Shown piece by piece: positions 46,996 to 59,493 of a DNA stretch of 64,000 nucleotides. The stretch is from NCBI RefSeq assembly GCF_000321225.1, contig NW_004450479.1:208507-272506 (forward strand), given 5' to 3'. How positions within the stretch are numbered: position 1 is the stretch's first letter; each line of letters begins with the position of its first letter. This DNA is from Odobenus rosmarus divergens (lineage: Eukaryota > Chordata > Mammalia > Carnivora > Odobenidae). A program made the position numbers and the translations under genes. The notes beneath the pieces are model-generated. The model saw only the letters and a list, made by a program, of their open reading frames with translations, searched no databases and was not told the origin of the DNA.

Positions 46996-48505
46996 ATACA
47001 TCTATGACACCGTCTTGTCTTTATTTTTAAAGCCCACGTGTAAGTTCACACCGTGTCGTACGTTACAGCTGTGCTCTCAGAACTCGAAGAAATGCTTCCC
47101 AGGCACGTCGGGAGGAGGGGCTCATTCCCACTTTGCTCTGAGCCTGCAGCATTACGTCCGCCAGCTTCCAGGCGCCGGGTCCTGTGATGCACTCATAGCC
47201 ACGCAATGGGGGAGAAACTGTCCAAGATTCTGGATCCAGCATGGAACTGAGTATCTGGCATGTTCTCATGGACATCACATGCTCATGCCCTGCTCATGAC
47301 CTGCCACTGGCCTGAGTCCAGATTTTATCGTTTGGAAGGAATAAACCAAGAAAGGAAATGCCTGGGTGTGGAGCCCCTGGGCCCAGCTCTCCACCAGCCA
47401 GGCTTGTTGACACATAACATCTATCACCATTTGTTTTCATTAGGGAGACAGGGCTCCCTCTCCACCCTCTGGGCCTCAAGGAGGTGCCAGCACAGCCCAC
47501 TGTCGCTCAGACAGAAACCCCTGGGTCCCACGGATGGGACCAGGGCCTGTCCCAGGTAGGGCGACCCGCTTGGTGGGGAGACCTCTGTGGGTGCCGTCAC
47601 TGCACACATAGGACCTTCTAAGTCCTGTCGTCCTGAAGCAGGGGGCAGGAGTATTCTAGGGTGTGACTTGAGATGCTCAAGATAAAAGAAGTCCCTGAAG
47701 AAGGAGCAACTGGAGGTCAGGGAAGACCATGGAAGGAGAGATCTGGGGAGGACATCCTGTACCTGTGCGTGCCCAGCATGGAGATGCTGCCCCCAAAGAA
47801 ACCCTAACAGAAGTGTGAGGACTGCGGGTGGCAGAGACGCTCATGGTTTGTGTGCACACACCCTGGTACACATTCTGCAATGTTTTCCCCAAGGTAAAAA
47901 GCCTGGAAGGGAACACACCACAAATGTAAGAGTTTATTTATCTGGGTGGTACAATTAGGGATGGTTTTAGTTTTTTCTGCATGATGTTCTATATTTTGTA
48001 TCAGTGAACGTATACCAATCTTGTACACAGAAAACATTTTCAGAAAACAAAATTAATGATTCCATTCATAAAACTTTGAGTGTCTTCTTTATAAACCAAA
48101 GAAATTGCATTGATTATAAAACTGAATATATAGTTACATGTATTTTTCTCAAATTTTTTTCCTAAAAATGTTTTCTCAAGGTGGAGCTACCTTTTTCTCC
48201 GACTATGATCTTGCTTTTTTGTTGATGTTTAAGAAATCCAGAAAATACAGAAAATAAATCCTGTATGATCTCAGCAGTCATTGGCAGCTGGTAAATTTCC
48301 TCCATACAGTTACATGTTCTGTGGAATCCCTCCAAATGTTCTAACTGAAGCGCGGAAACCTCACTTAGGGTGGGGTAGAGGCCGGCAGGGGGAGCTCTGT
48401 GCCCAGCACTGGTTATCAATTACAGACCCACCAGGAAGAGAGGCACCTTGCAGGTGGGTACAGCTTTCCTAACCCCGCTCCCGGACGGAAGGTTTCCTGC
48501 TGCCC
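46996..48505. other. Intronic sequence, one possible old LINE tail
   Basis: 47930-48040 (gagtttatttatctgggtgg, then ttctgcatgatgttctatat) resembles an ancient LINE 3' tail. The rest is not recognised. Confidence 0.4.
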
Positions 48506-48510
48506 CGGCA

Positions 48511-48580
48511 ACAGCCCAGCCAATGGGAGACGGCCACAGCCCAGCCAATGGGAGACGGCCACAGCCCAGCCAATGAGAAG
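48511..48580 (+). promoter_or_regulatory. Triple 25-nt repeat with CCAAT boxes
   Basis: Three copies start at 48511, 48536 and 48561, each containing cccagccaatggg (gag in the last). Each CCAAT is in NF-Y-like context. A fourth ccaat follows at 48610. The block sits directly upstream of a CpG-rich segment, as in promoters or LTR U3 regions. Confidence 0.7.
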
Positions 48581-48639
48581 CCACTATACTTCCAGCTCCT
48601 AGCTTACTCCAATGGCCTTTCTGTTTACAACAGCCCCCA

Positions 48640-49030
48640 CCCCCACGACCACCCCAGAAAAAGAGCCGCCTCCGCTCCCTCTGCGGACGTGCCTGTGGTT
48701 GTGGCGGAGGCTGTGTCGTTGGCGGGGATTCTCTGCTGGTGCACCAGCGGGCGGTGTTACTGTTAAGGCGAGCACGGTCCGCTTGCTAAAGTGCCCTTCG
48801 GTGTTAGCTCCTGCTTCGGGTCCTGGTTTTGACGTGCGTGGTGCGCACGGGGGTGTTTTGTTTCGCTTTTTAGGGAGGGGGGGAGAGGCCTGAGCGGGCT
48901 CCACGCGCAGCGCGGGCCCCACGGCGGGGCGGGCGCGGTACAGGCGCTGAGCCCCGGCGCCCTGTTGGCGTCGTGGTTTTCGCCGACGTCCGTAAGCCGC
49001 AGAGCTCCCCCTGCGAGGCGTACAAGTCGT
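48640..49030. promoter_or_regulatory. CpG-rich island downstream of CCAAT repeats
   Basis: CpG is dense (ccacgcgcagcgcgggcccc, then ggcggggcgggcgcggtaca). There is no coding frame with a known domain. It ends where an antisense L1 begins at about 49040. It may be an internal promoter of the host gene, a non-coding RNA promoter or an old LTR. Confidence 0.55.
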
Positions 49031-49039
49031 TTTTAGCGG

Positions 49040-50560
49040 GTTCGCAAAGTTGTGCAGTTTCCTTTGGTTGCCTGTGCTTTGGGTGTCCTAGGAAACCGCT
49101 GCCTGACCAAGGTCTCGGAGACTCACACTTGTGTTTCCTTCTACACGTTTTATAGGTTGAGGTCTTGTGTTTAGGTCTGTGATCCACTTTGCATTAATTT
49201 TGTATATCGTGTGAGGTAAGGGTACAACTTTATGCTATCGCCTGTGGATGTCCAGCTGTTCCTGGACTGTTTGTTGAAAGACTTATCATCAAGTTGTCTT
49301 GGCAGCCTTGTTAAAAATTAGTTCATAAACGTGATGGGTTGATTTGGGACTCCCCATTCTGTTCCATCGATTTCTGTGTCTTTATGCCAGCACCACAGTG
49401 TCTTGGTTACTGTAGCTTTGTGGTCAGTGTTGAAATTGGGAAGTGTGAGTCCTTCAACTTGTTCAAGGTGCTTTGGCTATTCTGGGCCCCCTGCCTTTCC
49501 ATGGGAATTTCTTTAATTTGTTTCAAAGATGTTTTATGATTTCCAGTGTAAAGTTTTGCACTCTTGTTCCATTTATTCCTGAGTATCTTTTTCATGCTGT
49601 TGTAAATCACAGTGTTTTCTTAATTTCACTTTTGGATTGTTCATTACAAGTATACAGAAATACAGTTGAGTTTTGTATGTGAATTTTGTATCCCGGGACT
49701 TTGCTGAACTCATTCATTAGTGCAAGGGTGTGTGTGTTTTTATTCCTTTGGGTTTTCTACTTACAGGATTGTGTCATCTGCAAATTGAGACCATTTTACT
49801 TCTTTATTTCCCAATTGTTCTGAGTAGAACTTCAGCACAATGTTGAATAGAAGTGGTCGGAACATATATGCATGTCTTACTCCTGATCTTAGGAGAAAAG
49901 CATTTAGTGTCACACCATTTTAAGTATGATATCAGCTGTGGAGTTTTGCAAACTCCTAGGTTGACTGGTTTTGTCATGAAAAGGTGTTGGATTTTGTCAA
50001 ATGCTTTTTCTGCATCTATTGAGATGATTATGTGGTTTCATCCTTCTATGAATATGGTGTATCACATCACCTGTGTTTTCATACATTGAACCAACCTTGC
50101 AATCCTGGGATAAATTCCACTTGGTCGTGGTGTAGAATCCTTTTTATATAATGATAGACTCAGTTCACTAGTTCTTTGTTGAAGATTTTTGCAACTCTAT
50201 TCATACAGGATCTTGTTTTATAGTTTTGTGATATTTTCGACTGGCTTTGGTATCAGGGTAGTGCTGGTCTCACAGAATGAGTCGGGAAGTGTCCCTGCCA
50301 TCTCCTGTGTTTTCGGAAGACTGTGAAGGATTGATAGGAATCCGCTAAACATTGGATGGACTTCGCTGGTGAAGCCCTCCGGGCCGGGGCGTTCCTTTGT
50401 GGGAAGTTGTAGGTTCTTTAAACCGCTCTTTCAATCCCTTGTTACAGATCTAGTCAGTTTCTGTTTCTTCTTCAGTTTCAGTGGTTGGTGTCTTTGGAGG
50501 AATCTATCCATTTCATCTAAGCTAACTTTTTATGCTTCAGTTTTTTCGTGTCAGAATTAA
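49040..50560 (-). mobile_element. Antisense old L1 ORF2
   Basis: Reverse ORF2 sequence is clear: 'tctgtgatccactttgcatt', 'ttgctgaactcattcattag', 'tgtcatctgcaaattgagac' and 'gataaattccacttggtcgt'. Many stops occur. It ends about 330 nt before exon 50892-50987. Confidence 0.88.
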
Positions 50561-50891
50561 GAGCTGCATGTTTATTTTTTGTTTTCATGTGAAACTTTAC
50601 CATCAGTCAAAAGCAGGGGGGCCTCCTCCTTGAACCCAGGCAGTGAGCTTTCACCCGGGAACAGGACCCAGGTGGAGCCACTGATTCTCGTGGCCCCTCT
50701 CCCCCGACATCTGTTGGCCTTGGGCACCAGATACTGTGGGATGTCTGTAAAGTCCCTCAAACTCCTGTTCCTACAAAGAAGGGCAGGTTCATCTGTCACT
50801 TTCTGAATTCTACTTTGTGGAAAATAAATTATAAGTTGTTTGTGACAAGCTGTCCTTTCCTGATAATTATGTTAGTGTCAATTGCTTCTAG

Positions 50892-50987
50892 GTTTTTACC
50901 TCCAATGGCCCAACTGTGATCATGCCCACCTGGTTCTGCTCTCGAGCATGGTTTTCCCATGTGGGCCCATTTGACGAGGGCGGACAG
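50892..50987 (+). CDS. B3GNTL1: B3GNTL1 coding exon 3 of 7 in window
   Basis: This 96-nt, phase-0 exon encodes 32 residues beginning [18 protein letters not shown] and ending FDEGGQ. The segment [15 protein letters not shown] is typical of GT2 enzymes, where a residue stretch before the ED-type motif shapes the acceptor pocket. The acceptor is tcaattgcttctag and the donor CAG|gtaagt is a perfect consensus. The exon is an island between repeats: a 1.5 kb antisense L1 ends about 330 nt upstream and an antisense SINE begins about 240 nt downstream. Its frame has no stops and it joins the next exon in phase 0. Confidence 0.95.
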
Positions 50988-51225
50988 GTAAGTATGGGCC
51001 CCCTGTGGCTTCCATCCCTGGTTTGTCTGCTCCGTCCCTGCCCCGCGGTGCGGCTCAGGCTGTCCAGCCCGCAGCCTCCACGCTGGGCACAGCCATCACC
51101 GCTGCAGGGACAGCTACTCGGCCAACTGGAGCCAGGAGCCGTCACCCACTCTTGGGTTATTTAAATTCCTCTTGGTACTGAAGGTTTATATTTTGTTCTA
51201 GTGGTTATTTCTGTATTTGTCTCTT

Positions 51226-51414
51226 TATTTTTTTAAGATTTTATTTATTTGAGAGAGAACGTGTGAATGTGGGGAGGGGCAGAGGCAGAGGGACAAGCAG
51301 ACCCCTGCTGAGCAGGGAGCCTGACGCGGGACTTGATCCCACGACCCTGAGATCATGACCTGAGCCGAAATCAAGAGTCAGACGCTGAACCAACTGAGCC
51401 ACCCAGGCGCTCCC
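51226..51414 (-). mobile_element. CAN-SINE, antisense
   Basis: It runs from ttttttaagattttatttat through the purine-rich part to gagccacccaggcgctccc. It includes the extra 'aaatcaagagtcagacgc' segment of an older subfamily. It lies about 240 nt after an exon. Confidence 0.93.
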
Positions 51415-51429
51415 TTTCTGTTTCTTTTT

Positions 51430-51640
51430 TTAATTCAATCCACCCTCTGTTATTTTGGAGGTTTATTGAGGCGTAATTAATATACCATCCATTTCATCTG
51501 GGAAAAGGTGCAGTTTGATGGGTTCTGGCGAATCCACAGGCACCACATCACCACAGTGTGACGCCAAGAGGGCCATGTGCCCGAGAGCAGCACAGCTCGG
51601 CCAGCCGGGCCTGCCCCATCTGCCTCACCCGCCACGACTC
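51430..51640 (-). mobile_element. Antisense L1 3' UTR fragment
   Basis: The segment ggtttattgaggcgtaatta, then atataccatccatttcatc, is the reverse of an L1 3' end. Confidence 0.55.
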
Positions 51641-52393
51641 CTTTGTGCATCCTGGCCTTCTGACTTGGGGGGTTCCCCTCACGCTCTCAGGTGCTGGGGG
51701 GGTTCCATTTAGACCTGTCTCATGGTTTGGGGTCTTCTGTGCAGTGGGAGCGTTTGGCTTTCTGCTTTCGTCTCACACCAGCTCCATCCAGATGAAGACT
51801 TTCTGCACCCCTGCATTCTCGGGTTCACGCGATCCACCCCTCCTGCCACTGCAGCAAAGTGCAGTAGTTTTTCTGGGGTGCATGGGGGCTGGCAGCCCGT
51901 TGTGCTTCCTTCTGTCCCACGAGATCCCAGTCCCCTTTCACACGTCTCAGGGGTGTACCTGCCCTGCCCACTACATCCCCACCCACAGGACCATTCAGTG
52001 CACCCGGGAACCCCACCACCACCACCATGGGCTCAGCTACCCCAGGTTCCTTGGCTGCCCAGGCCGCGTCACCCCTGCCATCACGGCCTCTGTCCAGGGT
52101 TTTTGGCTGGCCAGAGGAGCCTGAGCTCTTGGTGAACACGTGCCCGTGAGGGAGCCCACCAGGCAGGGAGGAGTGAAAACCGAGGAACCGTGAGCGGAGG
52201 GCCAGTGGAACAGACCCCCCGCCTTGCCGGGAGCCATGGTGCCCCAGTGCTGCCTCCAACTAAATTCTCACTTCTTGCCAGAAATAAGGAAACCCTGAGG
52301 GTGAGTTCTTCCAGGTCATCAGAAGAAACAGCACCTTTTTCCTAAAGCTGTAAAGTGTGCAGAGTTAAAATTTGCTCTTTAAAGGTACCTTTG

Positions 52394-52577
52394 GGGCACC
52401 CGGGTAGCTCAGTCAGTTAAGCGTCTGCCTTCGGCTCAGGTCATGATCTCAGGGTCCTGGGATCGAGTCTGCATCAGGCTCCCTGCTCAGTGGGGAATCT
52501 GCTTCTCCCTCTCCATCTCCTCTGCTGCTCCCTGCCATGTACTCTCTCTCTCAAATAAATAAATCTTTTGTAAAAAT
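52394..52577 (+). mobile_element. CAN-SINE, sense
   Basis: It has the ggggcacccgggtagctcag head, a CT-rich part and an aaataaataaatcttttg tail. The imperfect duplication aaaggtaccttt / aaaggtgccttt at 52381 and 52578 flanks it. Confidence 0.93.
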
Positions 52578-52599
52578 AAAGGTGCCTTTGAAAATGCAG

Positions 52600-54160
52600 A
52601 GAATTAGAAAAAAAATACAAATCACCTGTGACCCCGTCACCACACAGCGGATCTGAGCTTCAGGCGTGGCTCCTTTGTGTTTATTTTACTGTGGACAGAC
52701 TTTCAGCAGAGCTGGAAACGGTTGTGAAACTTGATTTTTAACATTTTACTATACATCTTTCATATTATCAGTCTTTGTAGAAACTAGTCCTTCAGGTCAC
52801 GCACGCTGATGCACTTGTCCGCCCCCATGTCGGGAACAAGAGTGTTCCTGACTTTCCCCACCATTAGCCAGACCGCTGTGGAATGTCGCAGGGTCTGCTC
52901 CCATGGCTTCCTTGAGCCTGCTTTGTCAGTCTGCTGGGCACATGTGAGGTCTTCCAGACGCCGGCTCGGAGTCTGCCCTCGATAAAACCAAGTGTGTCTG
53001 AGATTCCTTGGCCAGGACTCCCAGGTCAGTGGTGGCTTTATAGAGCAAGCCAGGTGGACAGACGTGGGCACTAACTAGCATTTCGGGGCCGGCTTTGGGA
53101 ACAGGAGCCAAGTCAGGAAGTGTACCCAGTCCAGTTGACTTCCAGTTGTGGCTCACCTTTCCAGCAGTGTCCAGCAGCTGCCCTCCTGTTCAACCAGCAG
53201 ACAGGGTGTTCTGGTGTACTCCTGACCAGGCTGAGACCTGGTGCAGGTGGCCAGTCTGGGGACGAGCTTGCCCAGTGCAGCTGGTAAGGTGGCATCTCCC
53301 CTGGGGGCTCCATCTCCCGAGGGTGCCCGGCCGCCAGGCTCTGCTGGGCCAGCTGTGCGACCTTCCTCTTGAGATAGGCAAACCAGGCAGCAGCCCAGAG
53401 GCCCTGGAGAGGCGAAAGTTCAGTGCCATGGGCTTTACTGGAAGCAGTCGGCTCAGCTGTGGGACTGGCACTAAACCAAACCAAATGCGGCACTTGCGAG
53501 CTGGCCCGGAGGTGGGACAATGCACAGTCAGGAAACTGGCCTTTGCCTGGGGCCACGTCTCCTGGTGACATGGGTGACCAGGCCCCAGCATCGCTGGCTC
53601 TGCTTACTGGTACACCTGTAGTACCATGCTGTTGACAGCCAGAAAGGTGAGCAAGATCCAGACCCCTCCGCTCACCTGATTTTCCCTCTGAATTCAGGAA
53701 AGTCAAGGGAGCAGACCTGGTGTCTGGCTTCCAGCTTCCGTTGTCAAGGCTGAGCTTGGCCGCCCGACTGGCTAGCAGGAGGGTGGGGGCTGAGTTCTCA
53801 CAAGCCAGGGAAACCCAGGAGAAAGCTCTCAGGTCCTTGCAGAGCGGAGGCCCCGTCAGCGGGGAGGGCCATTTCTCAGGTTGGAGGCGTATGCGAGGGT
53901 GATGCTGGCGGCCTTGGTCTGCCCCGTCAGCCCCTGCTTTTCACCACCAGCACCTCCTTGTCTTGAGATGACCTCCTTGTGTGCGTGCTCGGTGGCTGGG
54001 TGCGTGGGTCGCTCGCTGGAACCTCGCACGTGAGGCTGGGCGTGACACCCCATCTCCAGTTGCCTGAATTAATGCACACGCGGGAAGCATCGGACACAGG
54101 TGTGTCTTCTGTCGTGGGCAGAAACATCAACAATGGTTGACGTTCTTTTGTGCCCTGCAG
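52600..54160. other. Intronic sequence with unassigned minus-strand frames
   Basis: The minus strand carries frames of 197 codons (53113-53706), 133 (53190-53591) and 95 (52784-53071). None matches a family I know. The sequence is GC-rich and could be a decayed retrocopy or simply chance. Confidence 0.35.
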
Positions 54161-54285
54161 GGTGTGCCCGAGGACCTGCTGTTCTTCTACAACCACCTCA
54201 GAAAGGGCGGTGGGGTCGTCCGCGTGGACCAGAGCCTCCTCCTGTACCGCTACCACCCAGACGCTGCCACGCACTCTGTCCTCGA
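54161..54285 (+). CDS. B3GNTL1: B3GNTL1 coding exon 4 of 7 in window
   Basis: This 125-nt exon starts in phase 0 with [17 protein letters not shown] and continues through [15 protein letters not shown] to HSVL plus two bases of a glutamate codon. PEDLLFF carries the ED-type acid pair which, in GT2/GT-A enzymes, usually supplies the catalytic base; that role here is inferred from the family. LLLYRYHP is the closing strand of the GT-A domain. The acceptor is cttttgtgccctgcag. The donor is CGA|gtacgc, and splitting the codon as GA|G restores glutamate and gives the expected LETTIWTH across the junction. The next exon completes the phase (125 + 136 = 87 codons). Confidence 0.93.
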
Positions 54286-55430
54286 GTACGCAGGCCCCAA
54301 GGCTCCAGACACGGTTTGGGGGCCAGTGAGGTGCCAAGATCGAGCATTGAGGGGTCCAGGTCCAGGATCGAGGGTGTGGGGCTGGCCGAGGTCCGGGATG
54401 GAGAGTGCAGAGTTGCCGAGGTCTGAGCCAGGTCGGTGGGGCAGACACAGGTCACCTGGGTCAGGTCTCTACCGCAAGGCAAGAAATCTGGGAGCATGGC
54501 AGGTGTGGGTGTGCAGAGCCTGTGGCCCTCATGGGGGAAGCTGTCTCAGGGCCTGTGGACAGGATTCCCAGGATGAAGGCTGTACGTCTGTTCGCTTTTC
54601 TACAGCGAGGTAGGCCTCACATGCAGATGTGCCTTTGAAGTCTTGCTCTCCACTGCTCTGAGGTGCGCCAGGTGCGCATCTGACTTGGTTACCGGTGCCT
54701 CAGTGTGCCCTCTCCGTCCCCACCAAGGGGTCCTGCCCGCTCCCTCTCTCCCTCCTCTGCCACTTGCCCAGCCCCCAGGTCCCCAGTAGCTGGTGTGCAC
54801 TTGGAGCGCACTGCTGGGGCGGCAGGTGTGGAACACGGAGGCAGGGGTGTGTTCTTATTTCTTCAGCTTGAACTGTGTGTACATGTCGCGTGTTTCTTAC
54901 CATTACAAACGTGTGACCCCTTGGTGCCTTGCGGTTGTAATACTGCTCACTTTTGGGAACAGGAAGGAAGGGTGCACATTCATCTTTCGGAGGTGGGGTT
55001 GGCTGTGTTTCCCTGGGGGGCGTGAGACCCCCTCAGGAGGTTGTGGCTTCTCAGCTGGGCAGCCTTTGTTTGGGGAGGTCTGACGTCCACCTACACTGAG
55101 AGGCGGGGTGCCAGTTTGTGCAACGTCATTGGGGGTCCCCAGATTGACTCAGTAGGTCCTCAGATATTTGCATGTGTGTTGAAATTCAGCTGCTTTGTTT
55201 TCCAGCTTTCAGCCAGAGAACTTGATTTTGGTTATTTACTGTTAAATCTGAACTTTTATACAGTAGTTTTAGTGGAGCATCATTGTTTGGGGTTTGTTGT
55301 CATGAAGCTGACTCAGTGCGAGTGTGATTTGCACCATGGCGTAAAGGTCCTGTCACAGGAGGACAAAGCAGTCCCGGATGTGTGCATGTATGTCTCATCA
55401 GTCTCCAAGTGCGTGAACAAAACCAGACAG
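54286..55430. other. Intronic sequence after exon 54161-54285
   Basis: GC-rich, with no recognised element. Confidence 0.45.
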
Positions 55431-55439
55431 AAGTAGACA

Positions 55440-57250
55440 AATTACAAATTACCTCCACAATTACAGTTGGAGGTTTTCAAGCCCATCTCAGTGACTGAGA
55501 GAAGCAGGGGAATTCTGCAAGGTGCAGAGGACTGGAATTAACCCCTTGACCTGACTGGCATTTACAGAACATGACACTCAGCTGCAGAATACATTCCTTT
55601 AAGGTGCAAGACAGACAATTCTGAATACATTTCAAATGATTAAAATCATACAAGGTATGTTTTATAACCACATAGAATTAAATTAGAAGTCATTAACACA
55701 TCTTAAAAATCTAAAATATTTGGAAATTAAGCAACCAAGAGAAAAAAAACACAAAGGAAATAAAAAAAATTTAATATGAAATTAAAATGGTATGTCAAAA
55801 TTTGTGGACTTCACTAAAGCACACAATCTACACACTTGTAATGAACAACTAAAAATAGCAGTTAAGAAACGTATGATGGCATCAAAAATAAAATGCTTGT
55901 GGGTAAATGTGACAAGGTGCGTATGTCCTCTGGAAACTACAAGAAAGTGCAGAGGGAAATTAAAGAAAACCCGTAACAGGGAGTGAGCGACGCCACCTTC
56001 ATGGGTTGGAAGATTTGGTGACTTTGATATCAGTTCTCCCCAAACTGAGCTGTGGACTGAACTTCTTTGTAGAAATTGATAACCTGATTCTTAAATTCAC
56101 GTGGAAAATTAAAGGACCCAGAATGGCCTCAACAACCTTGAAAAGAGTAAAATTTGAGGACTCACAGTTCCCAGGAAACACAGCAAAAGCATCAAGAGAG
56201 ACCAGGGAAATGGAGAATCCAGAAATACACTGAAAATTGTACGATAGATTGATTTTTCAACGGTCTCCAAAGGCATTTAATGGAAAAGGAAGATATTTTC
56301 AACAAGTGGAACCACTGGGTTTCCACGTGTGGGAAAGGAAGGAAAGAACAAGAGTCTCATGCCGTGTAGAAACGCCCATTCTAGTTGGATCTTTGATACA
56401 AACCTAGAAACAACTGGAATAGAAAGCTTCTGGAGGGAAACAGGGAACACCTTCACAACTTTGTGATCAGCAAAAACTTACCAGCAAGGACATGAGAATC
56501 GTTAACCCTTTAAAAAGTGATAAAGTGGACTTTATCAAAATTAAAAACATTTGTTCATAAAAAGACACCATTAAGAACATGAGTGGCACACTGCAGACTG
56601 AATGGGGATATTCACAATCCATGTGTCTGAAGGAGAACCAAATAAGAGGCACGTAAGGAACCCCAACAACAAAGACGATGTCATAAAAATAGGCAAATAC
56701 TTCATAACACATTTCACGAAACAGTAATATGTAATATATAAATAATAGAAACCCACCACACACCCAACAGGAGGACTAAAATTAATATCTGCCAATTCCA
56801 AATGGTGGCAAGGGTGTGGATCTAGCAGAATGGTCACACACTGTTCTCAGGACTTAAATGGTACATCCCTCTCTGGAAAACTGGCACTTTTTTATTAAAT
56901 TAATATCCCTGTGTTATTAATATCGCAGTTCTGTGTCTCGGTGTTTAATGCACGAGAAGTGAAAACATTGTTCAACGTATCACTGTTAATATTGCCAAGA
57001 ACTGGGAGCCACCCAAATGTCCATCAAGTGAATGGAGGTTGTGATGGAATGCTGCTCAGCATTAAAAGAGAGGGATGAATGCCAAAGCAGTTTGCTTACT
57101 AAAGAAGCAAGGCACAAGGGCGTGCATGTTGTGGGATTCCACTTACATGAAGCACTCCAACAGGCAGGATTTGTCTCTGCCGCTCGTCGTGACAGCTAGT
57201 CCATAGAGGAATTCCAGCAAGTGTGCGCTAATAGAAAATTAGAACCAGTG
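55440..57250 (+). mobile_element. Sense old L1 ORF2
   Basis: The forward order of ORF2 motifs is clear: 'ttccaggaaacacagc', 'tgatcagcaaaaacttacca', 'aactgggagccacccaaatg' and 'ccatcaagtgaatggagg', then the 3' part. Many stops occur, so it is dead. Confidence 0.85.
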
Positions 57251-57283
57251 TTGGCTGATAGAACCAGAGAGAAATTAGATCTG

Positions 57284-57420
57284 TGAGGTGTGGGACTTCC
57301 GGGATCTCCTGCAGAGCGTGAGGTGTGGGACTTCGGGGATCTCCTTGCAGAGCGTGAGGTGTGGGACTTCGGGATCTCCTGCAGAGTGTGAGGTATGGGA
57401 CTTTGGGGATCTCCTCTGTC
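57284..57420 (+). repeat. 34-36 nt minisatellite, four copies
   Basis: Copies of gtgaggtgtgggacttcggg plus atctcctgcagagc start at 57284, 57318, 57354 and 57388. It lies directly after the L1 end. Confidence 0.93.
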
Positions 57421-59493
57421 ATCATCATCATGAATGTTCCTGTCTGTGTGTTCTCATGTTAGATTCCTTGAAGACAAATTGAAGGGATCTCTTTGTAGGA
57501 ATTGGTGGTGGCCCATGCTGTGGCAGAAGCCTGCGTGTCCAGGAAGGACCAGGCCACAGGCAACTGGGCTTTGTCCCCACAAGTCCTCATCTTGTTTGCA
57601 TGGGATCAGTCTCTTTTATGTTGAGCGGTTTCTTTCTTTTTTGCAGCGTGAGGCTTTGCCACCCACAACACAAAAGAAGTGATCTCATGTAGTTTCTGTA
57701 TTGGATTAAAATCTTTGTGCTGTGAGTGGCAAAACCTCACAGAGTAATGAGCTTTAATTGCACCTTCAGGCTTGTTGAGAATTGAATTTCTTCAAACTCT
57801 CTGCCCAGAAGCCCTCCTGTGAAAGCACTCCCTGGTGGTGGTTCTTTCTGTTTTAAACCAAGAATGGTCAGCATTTACATCATTCATTACGAAATACTTA
57901 AGATATCCGGAGACAGAGACACCGAGGACTGAAGTCCTGTGCCCGGCTGCCTTTCCCAGCCCCTCAGCAAGGCCAGCACCATCCGGGGTGTGTGCGGTGT
58001 CTCCCTGAACAGTATGCATTACCTGTTTAAAAACGTTATGTCCATGGTAGCATTCTGCCTTTCTCCCCAAAAACCGCTTTTCTGTTCAGCCTCACGGTTG
58101 CTCCTTCATGTGTGACCTCAGGGTGCCGCCGGTCTCCAGGCCACCTCCTCCCAAGGCCTTTCTGCCGTCCTGCTTGCGGAGCGGCCACCTCCAGCCTGGC
58201 CGGCACACCCCCCATTCTGCCTCGGGGGCCACGGCCACCAGGGGGCCGGGGGCTGGGGGACCAGGGCACAGGGCCCATGTCTGTGGGTTTGGGGAAACCA
58301 CTCCGCTCGCCACAGCCCCTGCTGGGGGGACACTGCTCCCCTGCAGCAAGTAAGCAGACTATCAAGGAGTCTTCCCAGTTGGGTCAGAACTTAAAAGCAC
58401 CGGGAAAGATGGCATTCCTGAACAGGAACAGGGCCGGCGGCAGGAAGTGCTTTGCGGCCCACAAAGCAGGTGTGTTTGTGGCCATTTCTAAATTACGTCG
58501 GCTTATCACCTACCGGTGTCTTCAGAGCAGGCCCCACACCCCCCCCCCCAGTGGGCGCCTGAGCTCCTGGGGTCTGGACTGGGGCCCATCTTTCCCTTGG
58601 TCACGTCCACAGACACCTCGAGACATCATGATGGGCATTTCCTTCAATCTGCACCTCACACTGAGGAGCACGGACTGTTGAAAGAGAAGGAATTACTCGA
58701 AAGGTGGCACGACCCTGTGCTGACAGAACTTCATCAGGCTGGGGACAGGAGAAGAAGCCGCTGCTGAGCTGCGTGTGGCGCACATCCCCCGGGGCGGACC
58801 CCACACAGTGCTTCCTGACACAGGCTGTCCCAGCATGTCCTCCACTTGAAAGGCGAAAACCGTTAGCAGTGACTGTCCGAAGCTCCCTGTCCCTTCCTTG
58901 TCCTCAGGATTTCCCATTTACCAGAACTCACGTGCACGATCCCTGGTCCTTTGTTCTTAAACTTCTTCCACTTCTTGGGTGTTGCCAGAGCTGCGCGCGT
59001 GCCTGGCCGTGGGCTGGAGTGTCTGGAGCTCGTGGGATGCTCTGGAAGCGCTAATGGCCAGGATCGGGGAGCTACTCACCCGCCAGCCCTGGTGCGCCCA
59101 CGGCCCAGCTGTCAGAATGCCTGGCGGTCTGGGCAGCTTCTGCAGGAAGCGGAGCCGTGAGACGGCTCACCTGAGCTCACCTGACGTCGGGGTGGCTGCA
59201 TCCCCCTCAGGCTCCCCAGGGTCTGTGCCTGGCATCCCTCAAGGCCCCTGAGTACATGGACGTGAGGACAGCACATCCTAGGGTCCACACGGGGCTGTGA
59301 GGGTGGGTGAGGCAGTGCGGCCAAGGTTCGTTTGTTCATTCCCTCATTCATTTATCCAGCCAGGACCTCCTGAGCTCTGGAGAGAGGAGGTCCCCAGAAC
59401 ATGCCCTGCTGTGCCCAGGGCTGGGTGGGGAGGAAGGTCTGGGCACAGCTAGAGGCCCTGCCCACCTGGTTCACCCGCCCCATTCCCCCCCAG
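57421..59493. other. Intronic sequence before exon 59494-59629
   Basis: No exon was recognised. It includes a CTCF-like motif at 58235-58248 (ccaccagggggccg, 13 of 14) and a C-run near 58540. Confidence 0.5.
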
